Origin: Candidatus Fermentibacterota bacterium
Lineage (GTDB): Bacteria; JAFGKV01
Direction of reading: 5' to 3'
Assembly: GCA_016928395.1 (NCBI GenBank)
Contig: JAFGKV010000021.1
Coordinates: 1-57,493, forward strand
DNA: 57,493 nucleotides
Notes under the pieces: model-generated
What the model was told of the DNA's origin: nothing
The model's database searches: none
Seen by the model: only the letters and a program-made list of their open reading frames with translations
Position numbers and translations under genes: made by a program
In this document: piece by piece, positions 36,018-45,055 of the stretch
How positions within the stretch are numbered: position 1 is the stretch's first letter
Layout: each line of letters starts with the position of its first letter

Positions 36018-38266
36018 CCCAACGCTTCCAGTTGCCGAGATAGGCCTTCGCTCACATGAGCGGCCGGCGTGGAATCATCCGCGACAAGAGGCGGGAGAAC
36101 TCGGCCAAGGACACGTTGCAGGCTGTCACCCATGACTCGGGCGAGATACGGCCTTCGCCCCGAGAGATTGCTGAACTCTCCCGGATCCGTTAGAGCATCG
36201 TAGACCTCGACACCTGCGGGATATGTCACGGACGGGAAGAGCCCAGGGCGCCGGGGCCGTGCACGGTGCGTGACCTCTATGTACTTGAGGGTATCCCCGA
36301 ACAGGGCAACAGCCTCCCAGAGCACCGGAGGATTGCTCAGATTGGCGATGACCGGCGTTGGCCGGTCTAGGGGCCGTTTTTCGAGCAAAGGGCGCAGCGA
36401 GACGCCGTCAACTTCTCCACGCCACTCAAGTCCCAAGACATCCACCGCCGTAGGCAACAGGTCGACGGCGCTCACCTCGGTCGCAACGTGACTAGGGCCT
36501 TCCAGACCAGGAACTCGAAAGATAAAGGGTATGTCTGTCAGCTCGGAATAGAGCGTCTGCCCGTGCTGGGCGTACAAGCCGAGATGCTCTCCAAACTCCT
36601 CACCATGATCGCTCAGGATCATTACCGCCGTGGTCTCCCACAGATTCAATTCATCCATACGGGCGAAAAGATCGGCCACCGCATCACAGACGATCCTCAC
36701 GTGACTGTCATACAGGGCTTGGAGATAGAGACTCTCGGCGTCTGCAATCTCAACGGAGTCTATGTGAGCCCGGAGAAGACCTCGATCACCACCAGGAACG
36801 GGCAAAGAGCCACGGTCCAGCCCTTGGTCGAACGAACCTGTGAAGTAGGGCAAGTGTGTTTCGTAGGTGTGGACGAATAGAAAGAACGGCTCATGCCGGC
36901 GCTGGAGCCATTTCATCGCTGGTGGGAACACGTCACAGGACTTGCCAAACGACTGACTCCAATGGTATTCGTGGAATCCCCGCTCGAATCCGGCGTGCCG
37001 CAATACTCCCCCACCAGTGTGGGCGACGCAGTAGTACCCTTCGGCCCGCAGGAGTTCGGCCAGCATGGGCGGCGTCCGAAGGAGGCTGGCGCCGCTGGGG
37101 GACAGGTTTTTGTGGAGAAAGCGGGATGTCATGATTTTCATGATCGAGGGTAGTGTGTAGGGCGCCGCGGCCCTGGCTCGATCACAGACGGTGAAACCCT
37201 TGGCCGCCACTATTGAGTCCAACCGCGCAGAGGTTGGACGCAGTTGGTAGCCATAGCAGCCCAATCGGTCGCTGCGGAGCGTGTCGAGCAGAAGCACCAG
37301 CAAGTTCATCCGTCGCGAAGGCGTTGTTGGCACGAGCACGGGGTCTCCCACCGCGATCATGCCCCGCAGTCCCCGTGCGTGGAACCGCAATGACTCCGGC
37401 TGCGCTGACCCCGCCTCGAGGCTGATGGCCTCCACAGTCCATCGATGCAGAGTAGCGATACCTTCCCCGCGCAGGGTCTCCCATCCATTGGGCATCAGGC
37501 CCATCACCTCCAGATCACACCCAGGTTGGAGGCCGGTGGCGGCGAACTGAAGGGCCCAGTGCATACGTCCGCGAGCAGGCATTGCCACCGAGAGCGAATC
37601 CCCGGCGTGGAGCACAACTGAGACCCGTGTGCAACCATCAATCGAAAGGGGGAGACGGCGCCCTGGGGGCAGCCCCCTCCGCAGGTCGACTGCGTCCTTC
37701 TGAATGATGAGCCAATTCAACCACGAAGACATCCGCACCATGGTATCTTTTTGATGCACGGCATCCGTGATGCCTGCAGCCACAGCTTTCAACGGTAAGA
37801 CAGCCCCCCGCGCCATCCGATGGACGACTCGCAGCATGATCCCGGATCCCCCGGGATAGTAGAGACGTACCGATGGAGTAGCTCCGCGGAGACGGATTGC
37901 CTTGTAGTCTACAACAGTGTTTCCCCTGACCAGCATGATGGAGAGGGTGTCGTTCCCGGTCCACCGTGCTGCATAGGCCAGCCTCACCTCCATCGTGCCT
38001 TCCGGTGCCGGGGGAAGCAAGAACCCAAGCCCGCTGGTGTCCGCTTCCTGGACTGCCGTGCCCCCTCGAATAATGATGCCGTCAGCGGCGCGGAAAAGGC
38101 TCTTCGGTGTCTTCTCCAGGAGGATCGTACGCCACGGAACGGAGAAATCCGCTTCGGTGCTCGTATCCAGCAGACTGATCACCCCTGGGCCGTGATCCGG
38201 CGCGCATGCAGCTATCAGCCCCGCAGCCATCACGAGGATCCGGGCTGTGGGAATCAAATGCTTCAT
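36005..38266 (-). CDS. Sulfatase/phosphoesterase-superfamily lipoprotein
   Basis: A 753-residue protein. The start at 38266 gives a lipoprotein signal (LVMAAGLIAAC). Residues about 25-310 form a beta-rich N-terminal part without a known motif. The C-terminal part is a sulfatase-type domain: LLVLLLDTLRSDRLGCYGY (metal Asp), the nucleophile region APYTLPSIMKI, and ILSDHGEEFGEH (metal Asp-His). Where classical sulfatases have Cys or Ser in C/S-x-P, this has Thr, as in LtaS-type phosphotransferases, so it may act on phosphate esters or transfer groups to envelope polymers. A start at 38311 with GAGGGAG nearby is also possible. It follows potD by about 100 bases. Confidence 0.82.
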   Translation of the reverse strand: MKHLIPTARILVMAAGLIAACAPDHGPGVISLLDTSTEADFSVPWRTILLEKTPKSLFRAADGIIIRGGTAVQEADTSGLGFLLPPAPEGTMEVRLAYAARWTGNDTLSIMLVRGNTVVDYKAIRLRGATPSVRLYYPGGSGIMLRVVHRMARGAVLPLKAVAAGITDAVHQKDTMVRMSSWLNWLIIQKDAVDLRRGLPPGRRLPLSIDGCTRVSVVLHAGDSLSVAMPARGRMHWALQFAATGLQPGCDLEVMGLMPNGWETLRGEGIATLHRWTVEAISLEAGSAQPESLRFHARGLRGMIAVGDPVLVPTTPSRRMNLLVLLLDTLRSDRLGCYGYQLRPTSARLDSIVAAKGFTVCDRARAAAPYTLPSIMKIMTSRFLHKNLSPSGASLLRTPPMLAELLRAEGYYCVAHTGGGVLRHAGFERGFHEYHWSQSFGKSCDVFPPAMKWLQRRHEPFFLFVHTYETHLPYFTGSFDQGLDRGSLPVPGGDRGLLRAHIDSVEIADAESLYLQALYDSHVRIVCDAVADLFARMDELNLWETTAVMILSDHGEEFGEHLGLYAQHGQTLYSELTDIPFIFRVPGLEGPSHVATEVSAVDLLPTAVDVLGLEWRGEVDGVSLRPLLEKRPLDRPTPVIANLSNPPVLWEAVALFGDTLKYIEVTHRARPRRPGLFPSVTYPAGVEVYDALTDPGEFSNLSGRRPYLARVMGDSLQRVLGRVLPPLVADDSTPAAHVSEGLSRQLEALGYFQ

Positions 38267-38364
38267 CCACAAGGGGAGCCGATGTCGATTCCCGGAGTCC
38301 TCGATGCCCATGCTCCCTCGACACCGCCCGCGGGGGAAAGGGCATATACGCAGTCCTACGCGCC

Positions 38365-39402
38365 TCATTCCGCTGCCTTGATGGCGTCCCACGCGGCGAC
38401 GTAGAGTGAATTGTCCTCTCCCAGGTCTTTGATGACCTCGCACTTTTCCAGGAGGTCAGGTTGGAGGAACACGGCGGGGTCCTCGAGGATCTGCCGGTCG
38501 AGCCGCTCGTAGCTGCCCATGTTGGGGCACAGGAATGCAACGAACTCGGTGTTCTCCGCAGCCACCTCGGGATCGTGAAGGAAATTCATGAACGCGTGGG
38601 CCAAATCCGGATTCCTGGCATCCTTGGGTATGACCATATCGTCACTGGCAATGGAGGTCCCCTCCACGGGAATCGAGTAAGCGATGTCATCATTCTCCTC
38701 GATGACCTGCAGAATGTCGCCATTGTAGCCGTGGACCAGGAGAAACTCGGCGCTCACCAGCCCGTTCTTGTATTGTTCCGACTCGAACTTGGCGATGTTC
38801 TTCTTCCACCGTATCACCACGTCACGGGCTTGGGCAATCTCCTCGGGATCCGTGGTGTTGAGACTGTAGCTTAACCATTTGAGCGCGGCGCCCATGGTCT
38901 CGCGCATATCGTTGAGCAGGGTCATCCGACCCGAATAGGCGGGAAGGTCGAACATGGCCCAGCTGGGCTGGAAATCCACCACACGGCTTTTCAGATAGCC
39001 TATCCCTGAATTTGAGAGCATGTAGGGAACGCTGTGGTGCATCTCTGGATCCATAGTGAACCGAAGGTAGGAGCGGTCAATCTGCCGGAGATTGGGGATT
39101 CTAGCTGCCTCGACAGGCCGGATCATGCCTTGCTCCCACATCACATGGACCATGTAGCTACTGGGGAAGATGAGATCGTAGCCGGAGGCGCCAGCTTTCA
39201 GTTTGGCAAACATCACCTCGTTGGAGTCGAAGAAGTCAAGAACGACGCGGCACTCGTGTTCCCGCTCGAATCGCTGGATCAGCTCGGGCTTGATGTAGTC
39301 GGCCCACGTATAGACATGGAGGATTGGCCTGTCACTCCCACACCCGGCGAGCACGCCGGCGAGGAGCATGCCGAAGGTGCTGAGTGCGCATGCACGGATC
39401 AT
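38365..39402 (-). CDS. potD: Spermidine/putrescine-type ABC transporter substrate-binding lipoprotein
   Basis: A 345-residue periplasmic binding protein with lipobox LLAGVLAGC. The mature start LHVYTWADYIKPELIQRFE is the PotD pattern; FPSSYMVHVMWEQGMI and later KDARNPDLAHAFMNFLHDPE also fit PotD/PotF. It should capture polyamines or a similar cationic or organic solute and pass it to PotBC. The start overlaps the potC end by four bases. Gene order potA-potB-potC-potD matches the standard operon. Confidence 0.9.
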   Translation of the reverse strand: MIRACALSTFGMLLAGVLAGCGSDRPILHVYTWADYIKPELIQRFEREHECRVVLDFFDSNEVMFAKLKAGASGYDLIFPSSYMVHVMWEQGMIRPVEAARIPNLRQIDRSYLRFTMDPEMHHSVPYMLSNSGIGYLKSRVVDFQPSWAMFDLPAYSGRMTLLNDMRETMGAALKWLSYSLNTTDPEEIAQARDVVIRWKKNIAKFESEQYKNGLVSAEFLLVHGYNGDILQVIEENDDIAYSIPVEGTSIASDDMVIPKDARNPDLAHAFMNFLHDPEVAAENTEFVAFLCPNMGSYERLDRQILEDPAVFLQPDLLEKCEVIKDLGEDNSLYVAAWDAIKAAE

Positions 39403-40178
39403 CTCTTCACCTCTGCCTTTCCGATGAGACGTTGGGTTGCATAGGCAACAGTCAGAGTCAAAGCCAGTAGAATGGTCGACAGGGCATTGATCATGGGTGG
39501 CGAGCCATGCTTGATCATACTATAGATCCTGATCGGGAGCGTAGTCGATCCAGGCCCTGAAACGAAGAAGGTGATAACGAAATCGTCAACTGACAAGGTG
39601 AACGCCAGCAACCCCCCCGCGACGATGCCAGGCGCCAGGAGTGGGAGGAGAATGCGCCAGATGATGGTCCTCCATCCCGCGCCCAAATCCTGGGCGGCTT
39701 CAACGATCGTGAAATCAAAATCCTGAAGCCGGGCCAGAACAACCATAGCGACGTAGCTTGCACAAAAGGTAATGTGGGCCAGAGTGATAGTGGCCAGCCC
39801 CAGCGGAATGCCCACGGCGACGAAGAAGAGCAGCAGGCTCATACCCATGAGTATCTCAGGCATCACCAGCGGGGTATAGATAAGCGCATAGTGGTAGTCC
39901 TGGAGACGACTCCTGTATCGATGGAGCGCAAAGGCGGCCATGGTGCCGATAAGCACGGATCCCCCCGTGGCGCCCAGGGCTACGATCAGCGTGTTGCGCA
40001 GGGCCAGCCAGACCGCCCGGTCGTGAATCAGCCGCTCGTACCACACAAGAGAGAATCCACCCCATACGGTGCTGAATCGAGAGCTATTGAAGGAATTGAC
40101 GACCAGAATCAGAATAGGAACATAGAAGAAGGCGAGGCACAGTGCCGTGACGGCAGCGGGGAATCGGCTATGTCTCAC
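39399..40178 (-). CDS. potC: Polyamine-type ABC transporter permease PotC
   Basis: A 259-residue inner-membrane permease with about six helices. The cytoplasmic EAA loop, which docks the ATPase, is EAAQDLGAGWRTIIWRILLP. The N-terminal helix LCLAFFYVPILILVVNSFNSS and the next WYERLIHDR stretch are PotC-like. It overlaps potB by 11 bases and potD by four. Confidence 0.92.
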   Translation of the reverse strand: MRHSRFPAAVTALCLAFFYVPILILVVNSFNSSRFSTVWGGFSLVWYERLIHDRAVWLALRNTLIVALGATGGSVLIGTMAAFALHRYRSRLQDYHYALIYTPLVMPEILMGMSLLLFFVAVGIPLGLATITLAHITFCASYVAMVVLARLQDFDFTIVEAAQDLGAGWRTIIWRILLPLLAPGIVAGGLLAFTLSVDDFVITFFVSGPGSTTLPIRIYSMIKHGSPPMINALSTILLALTLTVAYATQRLIGKAEVKR

Positions 40179-41082
40179 GGCGTAGCCCGGCAGGGGATCG
40201 GCTTGCTCTTGTCAGGAGGACCACAATCATCGGGGCCACGACCGAGAGGGTAAGCAGGGCAGAAAGCGCGCTGGCATGGGGAAGATGCCGATCGACGAAT
40301 ACCCGTTGTGCGATCTTGTTGCCGATCATCTCGCCTGCAGGTCCGCCCATGATGTCTGGGATCAAGTACGATCCCAGTGCGGGAATGAAGACCACCAAAG
40401 CCGCGGTCAGCAGACCCCGGCTGATGCCCGGTAGGAAGACCAGAACAAGAGCCTTGATCCTGTTGCACCCCAAATCCAGAGCCGCTTCCACCAGGCTGAA
40501 ATCGAACTTCTCCGCCGCGGCGAAAATCGGCAGTATGGCGAAGGGAAGGTAGGTATAGATCAGCACCAGGAGCACGGCCTCCTCATTGTACATCAGAGTC
40601 TGCTCGGGCCGGATGAACCGTGCCGAAAGAAGCGCATTCCGCAGGAATCCCTCGGGGTGAAGAAGGACCTTCCAGGCGAATATCCTGACAAGGAAGTTGG
40701 TCCAAAACGGCACGACTACCAGGAGCAGCAGTGTCTGCCTCCATCGAAAGGGTGCCCGGGCAATGGCATACCCGGCCGGCAGCCCCAGCAGCAGACACGC
40801 TACGGTTGCTATGCAGCTCAGCCGGATAGTCCGCCATACGATTGCGGGATAGTTGGGGTCACCTAGGCTCCGCCACGTGGCGAGGGTCCAGCCGGATCCG
40901 ACGCCGCCATAGGGGTCAGCTGGCTTGAACGCCATGGCGAGGATGATGGCAGTGGGAACGACAAAGAGGACTCCCAACCACAGCAGGGAAGGCAACGATA
41001 GTACCAGTTCCCCAGGGGCCGATGCAGGACGACGCCCCACGAGGCGGGGCCGTGCGAATCCCGGCCAGGGATCACTCGCCAC
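40168..41082 (-). CDS. potB: Polyamine-type ABC transporter permease PotB
   Basis: A 304-residue inner-membrane permease. Its EAA loop is EAALDLGCNRIKALVLVFLP; a large first periplasmic loop and YTYLPFAILPIF fit PotB/PotH. I chose a GTG at 41080-41082 (VASDPWPGF), which overlaps the potA end by 11 bases. The frame is open to 41130, but those residues overlap potA further and are atypical. Confidence 0.9.
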   Translation of the reverse strand: MASDPWPGFARPRLVGRRPASAPGELVLSLPSLLWLGVLFVVPTAIILAMAFKPADPYGGVGSGWTLATWRSLGDPNYPAIVWRTIRLSCIATVACLLLGLPAGYAIARAPFRWRQTLLLLVVVPFWTNFLVRIFAWKVLLHPEGFLRNALLSARFIRPEQTLMYNEEAVLLVLIYTYLPFAILPIFAAAEKFDFSLVEAALDLGCNRIKALVLVFLPGISRGLLTAALVVFIPALGSYLIPDIMGGPAGEMIGNKIAQRVFVDRHLPHASALSALLTLSVVAPMIVVLLTRASRSPAGLRRET

Positions 41083-42232
41083 GTGGCTCGTCCGAATCGT
41101 TTGGGGGAAGCGACATGAGATCCTCGTCACGCTCCCGATAGCGTTCTAGCATATACCCATCGTCGGCATGCCAGTCAAGCCAAACCCCATCGTCCCACGT
41201 GATGGGCTGCTCATCGAGCAGGGTTCGCTGATGCTGCCGCAACACCGTGAGAAGGTATTCGCTGACGCGCACCCGGTACTTCGTCTGCGAACCCAAGTAG
41301 ATGACATCTTCGACCACGCCGTTGACCACATTGTGATGCAGCCGGTGGGGGGGCCGCTCGCGCGTAATGGCCAGTTTCTCAGGCCGTAGGCTCAAGTGTA
41401 CGAGGTCACCAACGGTGCGGGGACGATCATTGAAGCACAGCACATCCGGGAAGCCATTGATGCCCAGCAGGCTGTACTCCCCGTTCACCGCTTCCATGAC
41501 AGTACCATCGAAGAAGTTGGTATCGCCAATGAAGGCTGCGGTGAAGCTGCTGAGCGGCGCTTCATAGATCTCCAACGGGCTGCCCACCTGTTCGACCTGC
41601 CCGTTGTTCATGACGGCGATGTGATCGCTCAGGCTCATGGCCTCACTCTGGTCATGGGTCACGTAGAGGAACGTGGTTCCAACCTCATCGTGAATCATGT
41701 CCAGTTCGATGAGCATCCGCTGCCTGAGTTTCAGATCCAGAGCGGCCAGGGGTTCGTCCAACAGGAGCACTTGGGGCCGGTTGATAAGCGCACGAGCGAT
41801 GGCGACGCGCTGCTTCTGGCCACCGCTGAGTTGCGCAGGCTTCTTATGCACCTGGTCCTCCATCTGCACCAGACGCAACATCCTCTGTACCTCTTCTCTC
41901 ACTTCCCGCCGAGGACGGCCCGCAACCCTGAGGCCAAAAGCGATGTTCTCGCCCACATTGAGATGGGGGAACAGGGCGTAGTTCTGGAAGATGGTGTTGA
42001 CCCGGCGACGGTTGGGCGGGAGCTCCGTGATGTCCTCGCCGTCGAGCCGCACCCGTCCCTCGTCAGGGCGCTCAAACCCTGCGGCGACCCGCAACAGGGT
42101 GGTCTTGCCGCAACCGCTAGGCCCCAGCAGGGAGAATATTTCACCCTTTCGGATAGAGAGCGTGACGGTTCGCAGCGCCTGAACCTCGCCGAATGCCTTG
42201 GAGATGCCCTCAAACTGGAGAAACGCGGGCAT
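41072..42232 (-). CDS. potA: Polyamine-type ABC transporter ATP-binding protein PotA
   Basis: A 386-residue ATPase. Walker A is GPSGCGKTT, the Q-loop TIFQNYALFPHL, the signature LSGGQKQRVAIARA, Walker B VLLLDEPLAALD, and the switch His is in YVTHDQSEA. The C-terminal 130 residues form the regulatory TOBE domain (VHLSLRPEKLAI), as in PotA/FbpC importers. It is the first gene of the potABCD cluster; the ribosome-binding site is weak and no promoter was recognised. Confidence 0.94.
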   Translation of the reverse strand: MPAFLQFEGISKAFGEVQALRTVTLSIRKGEIFSLLGPSGCGKTTLLRVAAGFERPDEGRVRLDGEDITELPPNRRRVNTIFQNYALFPHLNVGENIAFGLRVAGRPRREVREEVQRMLRLVQMEDQVHKKPAQLSGGQKQRVAIARALINRPQVLLLDEPLAALDLKLRQRMLIELDMIHDEVGTTFLYVTHDQSEAMSLSDHIAVMNNGQVEQVGSPLEIYEAPLSSFTAAFIGDTNFFDGTVMEAVNGEYSLLGINGFPDVLCFNDRPRTVGDLVHLSLRPEKLAITRERPPHRLHHNVVNGVVEDVIYLGSQTKYRVRVSEYLLTVLRQHQRTLLDEQPITWDDGVWLDWHADDGYMLERYRERDEDLMSLPPNDSDEPRGE

Positions 42233-42813
42233 CTTATCTGGCCTGACCTACAGCGTCCCGCCGGCCTGAACGGAACCCAGGCAGGCATCGAGGATCGAGT
42301 ACAAGATGAACAAACGACCATGAACCACGATGTTCATCGGGACCTCCGGATCTGGAAAGGGTCCTAGAGCAGAGACAGCGAGTAACGTTGGGGCATGCGG
42401 GCCGGGTGCGTCAAGTGATGATCTCGACCGTCAGTGGTCTAAGGCCACCTTGGATACGGGAGGAAGGAGCCACCGCCCGCATCGGGGCCGTCGGCGACAT
42501 CAATCCCACTGGCTGGACTGTGGTGGGAGGCACTACGGCCGCGGAAATATGAAACCCTTTCGTGCAATGGACTCATCCGGTCTTGACAAAGCATCCGAAC
42601 AATGGCTGTGTGTGACGTCGCAACACCGGATGAGCTGCGGGCATTCCGACGGAACCGTCACGGTGGCGGCCCGCGACCCGAAATCCCAGCAGTCTGGATC
42701 GAGAGTGTACTCACTACCTTGGTGCGTGCACCTTGAGCGTTCGGCGAAGGATGTCTTTCGCCGTATGCCAAGACACGTTACCCACCGTCCCTCAAGGGGA
42801 AAGGAGCGAAGCG
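42233..42813. other. Divergent intergenic region
   Basis: This region separates potA (-) from the BON-LysM gene (+). A short plus-strand frame at 42418-42552 (44 codons, containing IREEGATARIGAVGDINP) looks mildly protein-like, but it has no clear start signal and could be a gene remnant. A TTGACA at 42583-42588 lacks a -10 partner. Confidence 0.4.
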
Positions 42814-43341
42814 ATGGGTCTCTTCGATTTTGTCAAAGGCTCGGGTCAACGGCTCTTCGGGAAGAGCCAGGGGAACAAAGAGCAGGATGAAAAGGAGAAG
42901 TCGCAGAAGTTGGCCGCGATGGTGACCGACCTGGGCTTCAGGGTCGGGAGCCTCTATGTCGCCTATTCTGAGGGCACCGCTACGGTCGCAGGAGTCACCC
43001 AGTCGCTGGAGGACAAGGAGAAGATCATCCTGGCCATCGGTAATACCCAAGGCGTCGACCGGGTAAACGATAGGCTCCGAGTCGCCGGCGCGAAGCAGAA
43101 AGCCGCTCCGATACAGCCTGTCATGCCCAACGTGGAAGTAGTGGAGCCGGCGGAAGAAATCCCGGAGCCGACGGCAACCTTCTACACGGTAGAATCCGGT
43201 GACACCCTCTCCAAGATCGCAAAGGCGCAGTACGGAAACGCCAGTAAGTACCAGGTGATCTTCGAGGCGAATCGGCCGATGCTCACGCATCCCGACAAGA
43301 TCTACCCCGGCCAGGTATTGCGCATCCCGCCTCTCGAGTAG
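42814..43341 (+). CDS. BON and LysM domain protein (Kbp/YgaU-like)
   Basis: A 175-residue protein. MGLFDFVKGSGQRLFG opens it, as in E. coli Kbp (YgaU). Residues about 38-95 form a BON domain (VGSLYVAYSEGTATVAGV, GVDRVNDRLRV). A Pro/Glu-rich linker follows, then a LysM domain (about 125-175, YTVESGDTLSKIAKAQYGN, PDKIYPGQVLRIP). Kbp in E. coli is a cytoplasmic potassium-binding protein, and there is no signal peptide here either. AGGAG lies seven bases before the ATG; a longer frame upstream is shadow. Confidence 0.92.
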   Translation: MGLFDFVKGSGQRLFGKSQGNKEQDEKEKSQKLAAMVTDLGFRVGSLYVAYSEGTATVAGVTQSLEDKEKIILAIGNTQGVDRVNDRLRVAGAKQKAAPIQPVMPNVEVVEPAEEIPEPTATFYTVESGDTLSKIAKAQYGNASKYQVIFEANRPMLTHPDKIYPGQVLRIPPLE

Positions 43342-43380
43342 ACGCGCATGACGGTGCCCGGGTAACCAGACCAGACGTGG

Positions 43381-43412
43381 GTCAGCCGGAGCCGAAATTG
43401 GATCCGGCTGAC
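43381..43412. terminator. Candidate 3'-end stem-loop (no U-tract)
   Basis: Perfect 10-base arms GTCAGCCGGA (43381-43390) and TCCGGCTGAC (43403-43412) around a 12-base loop, 40 bases after the BON-LysM stop. A weaker GGTGAG/CTCACC hairpin follows. There is no run of T, so it may mark a processed or Rho-dependent 3' end instead of an intrinsic terminator. Confidence 0.4.
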
Positions 43413-43644
43413 GGGAGGGTGAGTTCTCCCTCACCTATCTGCCTCGCTCACGGGATTGCGGCTCCAACGAGTCAAGAACGCGAGACCTCCCAAATCCGTT
43501 CACCGGTTCATCAAGGCCCCCCGGGTATCGGGCACTCCGGTGGCTGGTCCACGTTCAGCAATGCGGGCTCTGCTACCCGCTACGGATCCCGCACAATCGC
43601 GGGTCTTGCAGGCGTTTCCTGACGCGTTGCCGAGGCCGTGGTGC

Positions 43645-43673
43645 TTGACAGATTGCCCGGCACAGGCTATAAT
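43645..43673 (+). promoter_or_regulatory. Perfect consensus sigma70 promoter of the DEAD-box helicase gene
   Basis: TTGACA (43645-43650), a 17-base spacer and TATAAT (43668-43673). Transcription from about 43680 gives a leader of roughly 107 bases with pyrimidine-rich stretches before the AAGGA site and GTG start. Long leaders are common for cold-shock helicase genes. Confidence 0.85.
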
Positions 43674-43786
43674 GCGTTTTCGTTTTCAGTTCACAGGGCG
43701 GCGATTCGTCATTTGTACCTGCCGAGATCCTACCTCCCTCATTCTCTCTCCAGGCATTCTGCCAATATTCAAGAGAAGGAACCTTC

Positions 43787-45055
43787 GTGAGTTTTAATCA
43801 GTTCAACCTGGACTCCCGCATAGTGTCGGGAATCAATCGGGCGGGCTACGTCACGCCGACGCCCATACAGCTAGCAGCTGTCCCCCCTGCCCTGGCCGGT
43901 CACGATCTCATCGGCACCGCCCAGACTGGTACCGGTAAGACGGCCGCGTTTGTGTTGCCCATTCTTCATCATATCCTCACCGGCCCACGCCAGCAGACCC
44001 GGGCGCTGATCGTCACACCGACCCGCGAATTGGCGGAGCAGGTTCATCATGTGATCGGCCAACTGAGTGCCGGTACGGGGATCCGCAGCGCCACCGTCTA
44101 TGGTGGTGTGGGAGCAGGTCCGCAACTCCGTGCAATGCGAGAAGGCGTGGAAATACTCGTGGCCTGTCCGGGCCGTCTGCTGGATCACATCGGCCAGGGA
44201 CACGCCCGTCTGGGCCGCATCCAGATCGTGGTGCTGGACGAGGCAGATCGCATGTTGGACATGGGCTTCCTGCCGGATGTCCGCAGGATTCTGGGTCATC
44301 TTCCCGTCCAACGGCAAACGCTGTTGTTCTCCGCCACATGCCCGCCCGAGATTGAGCGCCTCGCCGCAGGAGCCATGGCAAACCCAAAACGCATCGCCGT
44401 TGGGCTCAGCTGTCCCGCGCACACAGTGTCCCATGCGCTGTTCCCAGTGCCCCTCCCGCGAAAGACACCACTGCTCTTGGCGCTGCTTGAGGAGACGGAC
44501 ACCGAATCGGTGCTAGTCTTCACTCGCACGAAGCATCGCGCCCAACGCCTTGCGCAGCAGGTCGCCAGAGCAGGATACCGCGTGACGAGCCTCCACAGCG
44601 ACCGCACCCAGTCTCAGCGTCAAGCTGCACTCACCGGATTCCGCAGGGGTGACTACCAAATCATGGTCGCCACCGACATCGCGGCGCGGGGGCTGGACGT
44701 GGAGGGGATCTCCCATGTTGTGAACTACGACATGCCCAATACCGTCGACGACTACATTCACCGCATCGGCCGGACAGGGAGGGCAGAGCGCACCGGCGAT
44801 GCCTATACCTTTGTCACCCCAGACGATGCCTCAGCGGTGCGCGCCGTGGAACGGATGATGGGGCAACCACTTCCTCGTCGAGCACTGCCGGGCTTCGACT
44901 ACGCTGAACTCCTCCCATCCAAGAAGCCGGTCGCCAGAACGGCCCATGGAGTCTCCGCCCGGGCATCAACATTGCCAACCCAGCTATCGGCTCGTCCGGC
45001 GGGTCGTCGAAACGTCCGCCGAGTCCGTCCGGCGGTACGCTTCGCAGTGCGGTAA
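43787..45055 (+). CDS. DEAD-box ATP-dependent RNA helicase (RhlE-like)
   Basis: A 422-residue helicase. Motifs in order: Q-motif YVTPTPIQ, Walker A AQTGTGKT, PTRELAEQ, GG, VLDEAD, SAT, then VFTRTKHRA, ATDIAARGLD and HRIGRTGR. The C-terminal tail is basic (Arg-rich), as in RhlE-type RNA-remodelling helicases. GTG start with AAGGA upstream and a perfect promoter further up. It may serve in ribosome assembly or RNA decay; no partner gene is adjacent. Confidence 0.95.
   Translation: MSFNQFNLDSRIVSGINRAGYVTPTPIQLAAVPPALAGHDLIGTAQTGTGKTAAFVLPILHHILTGPRQQTRALIVTPTRELAEQVHHVIGQLSAGTGIRSATVYGGVGAGPQLRAMREGVEILVACPGRLLDHIGQGHARLGRIQIVVLDEADRMLDMGFLPDVRRILGHLPVQRQTLLFSATCPPEIERLAAGAMANPKRIAVGLSCPAHTVSHALFPVPLPRKTPLLLALLEETDTESVLVFTRTKHRAQRLAQQVARAGYRVTSLHSDRTQSQRQAALTGFRRGDYQIMVATDIAARGLDVEGISHVVNYDMPNTVDDYIHRIGRTGRAERTGDAYTFVTPDDASAVRAVERMMGQPLPRRALPGFDYAELLPSKKPVARTAHGVSARASTLPTQLSARPAGRRNVRRVRPAVRFAVR

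Larger units (their letters stand above)
43342..43786. other. Intergenic region with hairpin and promoter
   Basis: The region between the BON-LysM gene and the helicase gene contains a strong stem-loop (43381-43412) and a consensus promoter (43645-43673) with a leader of about 107 bases. No gene is supported. Confidence 0.6.

Noticed and set aside
42418-42552. 44-codon plus-strand frame with protein-like composition
   Set aside because: There is no clear ribosome-binding site, no recognised family and it is too short to judge; kept only as a possible gene remnant.
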